From Dorea longicatena (GTDB lineage: Bacteria > Bacillota > Clostridia > Lachnospirales > Lachnospiraceae), in contig NZ_CP100126.1 in assembly GCF_024168045.1 (NCBI RefSeq), positions 2,125,501-2,189,500 on the forward strand: a DNA stretch of 64,000 bases. The letters are read 5' to 3'. Made by a program: the position numbers and the translations under genes. This document shows, one piece after another, positions 55,646 through 61,805 of this stretch. The notes under the pieces were generated by a model. The model was not told the DNA's origin. It worked only from the letters and a program-made list of their open reading frames with translations, and did no database searches. Within the stretch, counting starts at the first letter, position 1, and the number at the start of each line of letters is the position of its first letter.

Positions 55646-56222
55646 ACTCCATAATAATCTTCTCACATCTGTTATATCCAAGCTTCGAGCTGTTCAGACA
55701 CAACGTATAATTACTGGCCTTTCCCCATTTCTGATCGGTGTAAAAATTATAATTCGTCATACGCCTTTTATCCGTATCTGCCATCATTTTGACAGCTTCC
55801 TTTTCTCCTACATTATATAAGTCCATAATACGCTGTGTTTTTTCCGGCATATCCCCATGGATAAATACGTTCAATACATCATCCCGATCCTTCAGGATAT
55901 AATCTGCATTTCTTCCGATAATTACACAAGATTCCCTATCAGCCAGTTCTAAAATAACCTTTCTTTGCGCCTCATACAACATGTCTTCTATGGATTTCCC
56001 TGTAATATCACGTCCGGCAAATGCATATGCAAATAATCCTTTCTTCGGAGATAATTCTGCACTTTCCCGGACATATTCCGGAGATAAACCAGACTTCTCT
56101 GCAATCTCATTAATGATATTTTTATCATAATAAGTAATCCCAAGTTTCTTCGCTGTTTCTTCTCCGATAAAACGTCCGCCACTTCCAAATTCTCTGCTGA
56201 TTGTAATGATTCTTTTTTCCAT
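55629..56222 (-). CDS. Cytidylate kinase-like protein
   Basis: A 197-residue P-loop protein of the cytidylate-kinase-2-like family. MEKRIITISREFGSGGRFIGEETAKKLGI is the phosphate-binding start, YYDKNII and CVIIGRNADYIL follow, and KRRMTNYNFYTDQKWG with YTLCLNSSKLG closes the domain. AAGGAGGAATCAGAG precedes the ATG. The last six or so residues (ECSCNP) are read out of frame from an ABC-transporter fragment, so the original C-terminus was probably lost at a recombination junction; the fold may still be complete. Nucleotide substrate unproven. Confidence 0.85.
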   Translation of the reverse strand: MEKRIITISREFGSGGRFIGEETAKKLGITYYDKNIINEIAEKSGLSPEYVRESAELSPKKGLFAYAFAGRDITGKSIEDMLYEAQRKVILELADRESCVIIGRNADYILKDRDDVLNVFIHGDMPEKTQRIMDLYNVGEKEAVKMMADTDKRRMTNYNFYTDQKWGKASNYTLCLNSSKLGYNRCEKIIMECSCNP

Positions 56223-56235
56223 CTCTGATTCCTCC

Positions 56236-57603
56236 TTAATTCAAAACATCAACTTTATTTTTACTGATTCTCTTCAAGAACACATATCCTACAAAGCATG
56301 AAATAATTTCAGTAATCGGAAATGCCCACCAGATCAGCGAAACTGTCATCTCACCATTTCTGACAAACACGGAAAAAATTCCAGCCAGCGGCAGAATAAT
56401 AATAAACTGTCTTAGAAGCGAAATAACCAGTGATTCCACGCCACCATTCAATGCCTGATAAATGCCCTGATAAGCAATATTGATTCCGGCAAACAAGAAG
56501 CTTACTGAGATTATCCTCATTGCTCCGATAAAATATTCTCTGGACGCCCCTGCATTAAACAGCGTTGCAAATCCCCCTGGAAAAATCTCTGTAATTACAA
56601 TTCCCAGAATCATTAATATAACCGTATAGATCAGACCATATTTGATTCCATCCTGAATTCTCTTTTTGCTTCTCATTCCATAAGCAAATGCAATGATCGG
56701 AGTGATCGCATCTCGCAGACCGAAAGCAAGAAACAGTACAAACTGCTGAACTTTATAAAATAATCCATAAGCTGTCTGTGCTGACGGATTGAATTTCAGA
56801 ATCAGATTCATTACATAAACCATAATGGACATCAGTGCCTGTGCAATGATTGCCGGAAGTCCGATTGTATAGATCTCCTTGATAATTCCGCCATCCAGCT
56901 TCATGTATTTCGCCCCATGCTCGAATTCCTTATTGAATTTGATATGAAAAATGAGCAGTAATACCGCGGATGCTACCTGGCCAATTACAGTTGCATAAGC
57001 CGCTCCTTTCACTCCCATTTCCGGGCAGGGGCCAATACCATAGATCATGATCGGATCAAGAATGATATTTACAACTGCGCCAACCACCTGTCCAATCGTG
57101 GAATAAAGAGAACGTCCTGTTGCCTGCAATAACTTTTCAAATAAAGAAAAGAAAATAATACCAAAAGAGATTACGCAGCATATCCTCAGATAGCTGACTC
57201 CCATCTCCAATACTTCTGCATCTACTGTCTGCGATGAAATATATGCTTTCACCCCAAAGATACCAAACAATAAGCAGACCACATAAATAATCACTCCCAG
57301 AAACAGACTGTTTCCTGCTACCTTTGCAGCTTTTTTACTATTTCCCTGTCCAAGTGTCCTTGCAAGAAGTGCATTGGTTCCTACACCGGTTCCGATCCCC
57401 ACTGCCACCATAAGCATCTGCACCGGAAATACCAGTGTCAAAGCATTTAGTGCTGCTTCACTGCCTACTCTCATATTTCCCACAAACGCACTGTCTACTA
57501 TGTTATAGACTGCCTGCAATGCCATGGATAAGATCATCGGGATTCCCATCTGGACCATCAACTTATTCACCGGCATCTCCTTCATCTTGTTGCTTTCCGC
57601 CAT
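56236..57603 (-). CDS. MATE-family efflux transporter behind a tandem hairpin leader (mepA-like)
   Basis: A 455-residue MATE exporter: [30 protein letters not shown] at helix 1, GQGNSKKA after helix 2, [16 protein letters not shown] at helix 7. GAAAGGAGTTTAAACGA sets the start at 57603; the 472-residue reading is rejected. The leader holds two terminator-like hairpins resembling the guanidine-IV (mepA) riboswitch, so guanidine or a guanidinium compound may be the exported substrate. This link rests on the leader, not on the protein. It is 13 bases upstream of the cytidylate-kinase-like gene and probably co-transcribed. Confidence 0.92.
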   Translation of the reverse strand: MAESNKMKEMPVNKLMVQMGIPMILSMALQAVYNIVDSAFVGNMRVGSEAALNALTLVFPVQMLMVAVGIGTGVGTNALLARTLGQGNSKKAAKVAGNSLFLGVIIYVVCLLFGIFGVKAYISSQTVDAEVLEMGVSYLRICCVISFGIIFFSLFEKLLQATGRSLYSTIGQVVGAVVNIILDPIMIYGIGPCPEMGVKGAAYATVIGQVASAVLLLIFHIKFNKEFEHGAKYMKLDGGIIKEIYTIGLPAIIAQALMSIMVYVMNLILKFNPSAQTAYGLFYKVQQFVLFLAFGLRDAITPIIAFAYGMRSKKRIQDGIKYGLIYTVILMILGIVITEIFPGGFATLFNAGASREYFIGAMRIISVSFLFAGINIAYQGIYQALNGGVESLVISLLRQFIIILPLAGIFSVFVRNGEMTVSLIWWAFPITEIISCFVGYVFLKRISKNKVDVLN

Positions 57604-57613
57604 TTCGTTTAAA

Positions 57614-57768
57614 CTCCTTTCTTTTTGACACAAAAAAAGTGCGTACCCTGTCATATAAGCTGGACTTACGCTGACACGCTACACACTTTTTCTTGGCGAT
57701 ATTTACTTTTTGCAAAATAAAAAACGAGTAGCCGGTAAACTGGATTTACGCTTACTTGCTACTCGTTT
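57614..57768 (-). promoter_or_regulatory. Tandem hairpin leader, candidate guanidine-IV (mepA motif) riboswitch pair
   Basis: Two related hairpin-plus-T-run units on the minus strand. Unit 1 (about 57762-57716): arms ACGAGTAGC/GCTACTCGT enclosing GCGTAAATCCAGTTTAC, then T6. Unit 2 (about 57695-57626): arms GTGTGTA/TACGCAC, inner GTCA/TGAC, enclosing GCGTAAGTCCAGCTTA, then T7. Both share GCGTAA(A/G)TCCAG(T/C)TTA. A repeated terminator-aptamer upstream of a MATE gene fits the mepA motif, but I match it from memory and cannot confirm the covariance. Confidence 0.55.
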
Positions 57769-57774
57769 CTTGTA

Positions 57775-57803
57775 ATTATATTACCTCTTTTTCAAAAAGT
57801 CAA
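57775..57803 (-). promoter_or_regulatory. Sigma-A type promoter of the riboswitch-MATE transcript
   Basis: Minus-strand TTGACT (57803-57798), a 17-base spacer and TATAAT (57780-57775). The -35 box and spacer lie inside the last codons of the acyltransferase remnant. The first hairpin begins about 12 bases after the -10 box. Confidence 0.8.
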
Positions 57804-57935
57804 ACACCAGGGCAACCGGAACAATCTTTTTTCCGGTCTTTAATGCCAGATTCACCGGACCGTCATAGAGCGGTTTAATCAATCTGTTTAAATCATAATT
57901 GTGCGAATCCTCTGGGAATATCAGAATGCTTTGTG
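57783..57935 (-). pseudogene. Acyltransferase (PlsC-like) C-terminal remnant
   Basis: About 50 codons ending in TAA read SILIFPEDSHNYDLNRLIKP then LYDGPVNLALKTGKKIVPVALVF. The FPE block followed by a (G)xxxLAxxTGxxIVPVA stretch is typical of lysophospholipid acyltransferases. The catalytic HxxxxD half is missing and the fragment runs into the end of the ABC permease gene. It explains the gap between 57804 and 57953. Confidence 0.65.
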
Positions 57936-57953
57936 TCTGAATCCTTATAATTG

Positions 57954-58625
57954 TTAAAACTCTTTCTTTTTCATAACTCTCATACTATACTTATACGAAG
58001 CAAACCATACAATCAGACTTAATACAATCAGTGCAATCGCGATTCCAAAATCGCCTGTTTCTCCTATCATATACGAAATACTTTCTTTTAATCCCGAGTT
58101 GGCCCTCACAAAAAATCCAATTATATAACAACTTGCAAAAACAATTAAAACTGCAATTGGCAGTGCAAATCGTCCTTTCTCTCCTACAAACCTTAACCGA
58201 ATTGCAATCACAATCCCCGCAATCGCCTGAAACACAAAAATTGTGATCAGCTCCATTGCCAACATTTCCAAATCAAAAACTTCTCCCGGCTTTATGAATA
58301 CAGCAATTCCTGCACAGATTACTCCAATCCCCCATCCAAACACTGTCATAATAAAGGAAAACATGTATTTTTCTCTGACATATATTTTTTTGTTTACAGG
58401 TAAAGAAAATAAATACGTGTAGCCATGTTCATTTTCATCATAACTGATCGTATTCCCTGAATATACTGCCATAACGGATGGAATATACATTGCAATGAAG
58501 GTAGCTCCTGTTTTTCCCGTTAGTATAAAGAATAATGCCATAAACGCCAACATCAGAAAAAGATTGCTGCCTTGCCGGAAAAACAACCGAAAATCCTTTT
58601 CCAGCAGTCCTCTGATTCCTTTCAT
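57954..58625 (-). CDS. ABC-2-type transporter permease
   Basis: A 223-residue membrane protein with about six spans (LFLMLAFMALFFILTG, MFSFIMTVFGWGIGVICAG and others), starting MKGIRGLLEKDFRLFFRQG, a typical ABC-2 permease opening. The ATG overlaps the ATPase stop by one base (TAATG), so the two are coupled. With the GntR gene it forms a YtrA-type regulator/exporter operon. The substrate may be a cell-wall-active peptide, by analogy only. Confidence 0.87.
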   Translation of the reverse strand: MKGIRGLLEKDFRLFFRQGSNLFLMLAFMALFFILTGKTGATFIAMYIPSVMAVYSGNTISYDENEHGYTYLFSLPVNKKIYVREKYMFSFIMTVFGWGIGVICAGIAVFIKPGEVFDLEMLAMELITIFVFQAIAGIVIAIRLRFVGEKGRFALPIAVLIVFASCYIIGFFVRANSGLKESISYMIGETGDFGIAIALIVLSLIVWFASYKYSMRVMKKKEF

Positions 58626-59473
58626 TATCTCTCGCCTCCTGTCAACATAAGAATCACCTGATCAAGTGAGCCGCTCTCCACTACGATCTCCGGATAATTT
58701 TCTATATAATACTGCTTCTCGTTCGTCAGGCAGGAAATTCCAAAGTTCTCTTTTTTCTCTTTCAAAATGTAACTTTTATCCACTGCCTGATATTGCGCCT
58801 CACTGACTTTCAACACCGCATATTTTTCAAGAATCGTATCCATCTCTTCATGAAGTACAATCTTTCCTTTATGAATCACATAGATGTCATCACACAGATG
58901 CTCCAGATCCGAAGAAATATGTGAACTGATCAGGATGCTTCTCTCCGGCTCTTCTTCCATATATTCTCTTAAAATGTCCAGCATTGCTTCCCTTGCTCCG
59001 ACATCAAGTCCTGCTGTCGGCTCGTCCATCATTAGAAATTTTGCCTGGTGTGTCAATGCAATGATCAGATTCAATTTTGCTTTCGTACCTGTTGAATACT
59101 CTTTTATAAATTTATTCAACGGAATCTGATATCTGTCACACATCAGATGGAATTTTTCTGCTTCAAATCTTGGATACAATCTTGCCAGAACTGCCTCAAC
59201 ATCTTTCCCTTTCAAATAACCGCTGAATCCGGCTTCTGCCAGAACAACTCCCAACTCTTCTTTCTCTTTTTCACCTAACTGTTCCGGTGTTTTTCCCATG
59301 ATCTTTATCTCGCCGCCATCATAAGAAATAAGTCCGAGCATTGCTTTGAATAAGGTACTCTTACCGGCTCCGTTCTCTCCGACCAGACCAGTAATTCTTC
59401 CTTTTTCTACATTTAATGAACAGTCTAACTGAAATTCGCCGTAGCTTTTCTTAACCCCTTTGATTTCTAACAT
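58625..59473 (-). CDS. ABC transporter ATP-binding protein
   Basis: A 282-residue ABC-2-type ATPase: Walker A GENGAGKSTLF, a degenerate signature YSTGTKAKLN in place of LSGGQ, Walker [13 protein letters not shown] and the H-loop SSHISSD. The YSxGxxxK signature is usual for this CcmA/YtrB group. It overlaps the GntR stop by 7 bases and the permease start by one. Confidence 0.95.
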   Translation of the reverse strand: MLEIKGVKKSYGEFQLDCSLNVEKGRITGLVGENGAGKSTLFKAMLGLISYDGGEIKIMGKTPEQLGEKEKEELGVVLAEAGFSGYLKGKDVEAVLARLYPRFEAEKFHLMCDRYQIPLNKFIKEYSTGTKAKLNLIIALTHQAKFLMMDEPTAGLDVGAREAMLDILREYMEEEPERSILISSHISSDLEHLCDDIYVIHKGKIVLHEEMDTILEKYAVLKVSEAQYQAVDKSYILKEKKENFGISCLTNEKQYYIENYPEIVVESGSLDQVILMLTGGER

Positions 59474-59850
59474 AAGTATTCATCCTCCATGATGAGTTCA
59501 AATAATGAACGAATCTCTTCCTCTTTCATTCCGCAGCGCCTTCCTTTCTGGATCGCTGCTTCCAGATCTGTCTCAACTTCTTTTCTGCGTTCTTCTTCCA
59601 TCAGCTGTGTATTGGATGCCGCAACATAAGTTCCCTTCCCATGAACCGTGACTGTCATGCCTTCCGCTTCCAGATTATCATATGCTTTCTTCACAGTAAG
59701 TGCACTGATCTTCAGTTCCTTTGCCATCGTTCTCACGGACGGCAATATATCATTTTCTTTTAATTCTCCGGAGATAATCTGTGCTTTGATCTGCTCCATA
59801 ATTTGTTCATAGATTGGTACCATCGACGAATTATTGATTATAATCTTCAT
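59467..59850 (-). CDS. GntR-family regulator (YtrA subfamily)
   Basis: A 127-residue short GntR regulator. MKIIINNSSMVPIYEQIMEQ opens the winged helix; LPSVRTMAKELKISALTVKKAYDNLEAEG is the recognition part. The C-terminal tail is the short dimerisation helix pair of YtrA proteins. CAGGAGGAAACAT sets the start at 59850; the 172-residue reading runs through the operators and is rejected. It probably represses its own ABC operon through the inverted repeat at 59869-59915. Confidence 0.93.
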   Translation of the reverse strand: MKIIINNSSMVPIYEQIMEQIKAQIISGELKENDILPSVRTMAKELKISALTVKKAYDNLEAEGMTVTVHGKGTYVAASNTQLMEEERRKEVETDLEAAIQKGRRCGMKEEEIRSLFELIMEDEYLC

Positions 59851-59868
59851 ATGTTTCCTCCTGTTGTA

Positions 59869-59915
59869 AACAGTATATAACAGCATAGTACTGTTGTCAA
59901 CTGTTATATACTGTT
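59869..59915. promoter_or_regulatory. YtrA-type operator pair enclosing the operon promoter
   Basis: AACAGTATATAACAG (59869-59883) and CTGTTATATACTGTT (59901-59915) are perfect inverted copies. Between and across them lies a minus-strand promoter: TTGACA (59900-59895), a 17-base spacer, TATACT (59877-59872). One arm covers the -10 box and the other abuts the -35 box, ideal for autorepression. Confidence 0.88.
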
Positions 59916-59996
59916 TATCTTCTGTTGCAAAATACGAGAGGTTTACATTTCCAGAATATGTACCGGCTAATTGGGAAAAGGTCATGCCTGTATAAT

Positions 59997-60043
59997 ATTT
60001 TATCCCCTTCCCAGATGCATGACACCTGAGAGGGGGATAAAAT
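59997..60043 (-). terminator. Hairpin after the surface-protein operon
   Basis: ATTTTATCCCC and GGGGATAAAAT form a perfect 11-bp stem with a long loop, 32 bases past the last stop. The tract after it is AT-rich rather than a T run. Confidence 0.6.
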
Positions 60044-60074
60044 CTTTTGATATCTGTACCGATACGCCCTTTTG

Positions 60075-60785
60075 TTATTTATTTTTTCTTCTTATAACCG
60101 TCACACTGATCACAGCTGCTGCTGCAATTGCTGCCAGTGCATAAAGCATCGGTCTTGCTTCGTCTCCTGTGACTGCTGCTATCTGGTTTTTCAGCTTATT
60201 TAACGGTGTCTTTTTTTCTGATTCATGTCTCTTTCCAGTGCCCGGTGTTCCTTTATTCGGATCTTTATCCTTATCTGGATTTTTTCCCGGATCTTTATCC
60301 TTATCTGGGTCTTTGCTTTCGCCGCCGCTGGTATCTTCTGCTGTCTCAATGACCAGTGTCGTATCCTCGCAGACTTCTTCCAGTGTCAGATATCCGTCTT
60401 GGAACTGTTCCGTAACGTCTTCCCCGTTCAGATGAATCCTTGAAACCTTCCATCCTTCTTCCGGTGTGATCCGTATCTTCGGCTCGGCAAAACGATCCAC
60501 AACAAAGTTATCTATGTTGCCTTCTATCTGATCTTCTTCCCCTTCTATCACTACATCTGCGTGACTTTTTTCCACACGGATATTATGGGAGTCCGGCACG
60601 GTTGTACTGATGGTGCTCTGGGAATTCGATGAGCTTCCTGCATCTGCTGCCAGAACGGACATGGTCGTAAAGAACATTGCTGCGATTGCAGCCAGCATAG
60701 TCATCACTGTCACAAACACTGCCGTTGTAACGCGGACAGTCTTTTTATCCACAATGATATCCATATTTTCTGTCTTTTCCCTCAT
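60075..60785 (-). CDS. Cell-surface protein with signal peptide and C-terminal anchor-like tail
   Basis: A 236-residue protein. A long signal segment (VTVMTMLAAIAAMFFTTMSVLA, about residues 27-48) is followed by a beta-rich domain (HNIRVEKSHADVVIEGEED, NGEDVTEQFQDGYLTLEEV) and a D/K/P linker with DPDKDKDPGK repeats. It ends with VTGDEARP, a hydrophobic helix and RRKNK. This resembles sortase-type tails of Lachnospiraceae but has no LPxTG, so membrane retention is the alternative. AAGGGGG sets the start at 60785. Last gene of the surface operon. No enzymatic motif. Confidence 0.75.
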   Translation of the reverse strand: MREKTENMDIIVDKKTVRVTTAVFVTVMTMLAAIAAMFFTTMSVLAADAGSSSNSQSTISTTVPDSHNIRVEKSHADVVIEGEEDQIEGNIDNFVVDRFAEPKIRITPEEGWKVSRIHLNGEDVTEQFQDGYLTLEEVCEDTTLVIETAEDTSGGESKDPDKDKDPGKNPDKDKDPNKGTPGTGKRHESEKKTPLNKLKNQIAAVTGDEARPMLYALAAIAAAAVISVTVIRRKNK

Positions 60786-60797
60786 ATGCACGCCCCC

Positions 60798-61292
60798 TTA
60801 CTCACTTTTGTCCACGTATGATATAGTAAATGTCACCGTATCTGCGTACTCTCCGGCCGCCGCCTTCTTCCAGTCTTCTTTTTTAATCGCGATAGTAAGA
60901 GGTGTCTCTTCCCCGGCTTTTGTATACTGCGCTGATGTAAATGGCCGGCTTCCCGCCTCATCCTGCGCCAAAATCTGATAAGGAATCACTGCCTTTGAAT
61001 TGTTGGAATTCTTTAAGTTAAGATCAGATAGCAATGACACCTGGATACATTTTCCATCCTCAATCTGCGCCTGCTCTACTACAATATTCCCGTAAGAGGT
61101 TTCTGTCTCATTAAACTGCATGCTTGTATCTACCGGAATCGTCACCTGGTAAGCCGGGTCCACATGATAACTGACTGTCGCACTTCCCGCCGTCTGGGTG
61201 GTGGCTGCATAGATTGGATTTTCTGCACATATTAACAGCACTGGAGTCAGTAGTGCGAAAAGAATTCCTGTTCTTATACTTCTCTTTTTCAT
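60798..61292 (-). CDS. Secreted small surface protein (WxL/adhesin-like beta domain)
   Basis: A 164-residue exported protein. The signal peptide MKKRSIRTGILFALLTPVLL ends near YAATT. The mature part is beta-rich: TVSYHVDPAYQVTIPVDTSM at the start and AGEYADTVTFTISY at the end, a closing motif common to pilin-like and WxL-like surface domains. No anchor is visible, so it may bind a neighbour encoded in the operon. GGGAGGGAGAACG precedes the ATG. It lies 14 bases after the 61307 gene. Confidence 0.75.
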   Translation of the reverse strand: MKKRSIRTGILFALLTPVLLICAENPIYAATTQTAGSATVSYHVDPAYQVTIPVDTSMQFNETETSYGNIVVEQAQIEDGKCIQVSLLSDLNLKNSNNSKAVIPYQILAQDEAGSRPFTSAQYTKAGEETPLTIAIKKEDWKKAAAGEYADTVTFTISYVDKSE

Positions 61293-61306
61293 CGTTCTCC
61301 CTCCCG

Positions 61307-61795
61307 TTACTGTGCAATGATTGTCGTCTCTACATTTGCCCCGTTCATGGCGGAACCATCGGTGAGTGATGCGGTCGTAATCTTGATGGTCGCCGGATAT
61401 TCTCCCGCTGCAAGTGCCTTCTCTAATGTCACCTCTGTAATCGCCTTCCCCGGTTCCACCATCTTCGATGTGTAAATCGTCTCATCTGTGTCGTTAAGCA
61501 CGATTTCAAATGTAAAGTAACATGGGTTTCCTTCCGGATTCATCAAGTTCATCTGCACGTCTTTTTTGTCTGCCTCGATCGTAATGGACGGATAGCCCGG
61601 TATCCGGATTCCTGTCGGCTTTTCCCCGGTATCGTCTGCCGTCTGGGTCTTCGCATTTGAATCCAGATCCGGCTTAAATGCCGAATCTGAACCTCCTTTT
61701 AATTTCATGAAATAAATCAGTCCCGCAATGATGACCGCACACAGACAGATGATAATGACAATAAATATTTTATTTTTTCCTGTATGTTCTTTCAT
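61307..61795 (-). CDS. Membrane-anchored extracellular protein of unknown function
   Basis: A 162-residue protein with one N-terminal membrane helix (IFIVIIICLCAVIIAGLIYFM, in parts IFIVIIICLC and AVIIAGLIYF), a polar linker and an extracellular beta domain: GYPSITIEADKKDVQM, NPCYFTFEIVLNDTDETIY, EPGKAITEVTL and AGEYPATIKI. The pattern is an Ig-like fold. AGGAGGAAACAG sets the start at 61795. It sits 10 bases after the large repeat protein and 14 before the small secreted one. Confidence 0.75.
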   Translation of the reverse strand: MKEHTGKNKIFIVIIICLCAVIIAGLIYFMKLKGGSDSAFKPDLDSNAKTQTADDTGEKPTGIRIPGYPSITIEADKKDVQMNLMNPEGNPCYFTFEIVLNDTDETIYTSKMVEPGKAITEVTLEKALAAGEYPATIKITTASLTDGSAMNGANVETTIIAQ

Positions 61796-61805
61796 CTGTT
61801 TCCTC

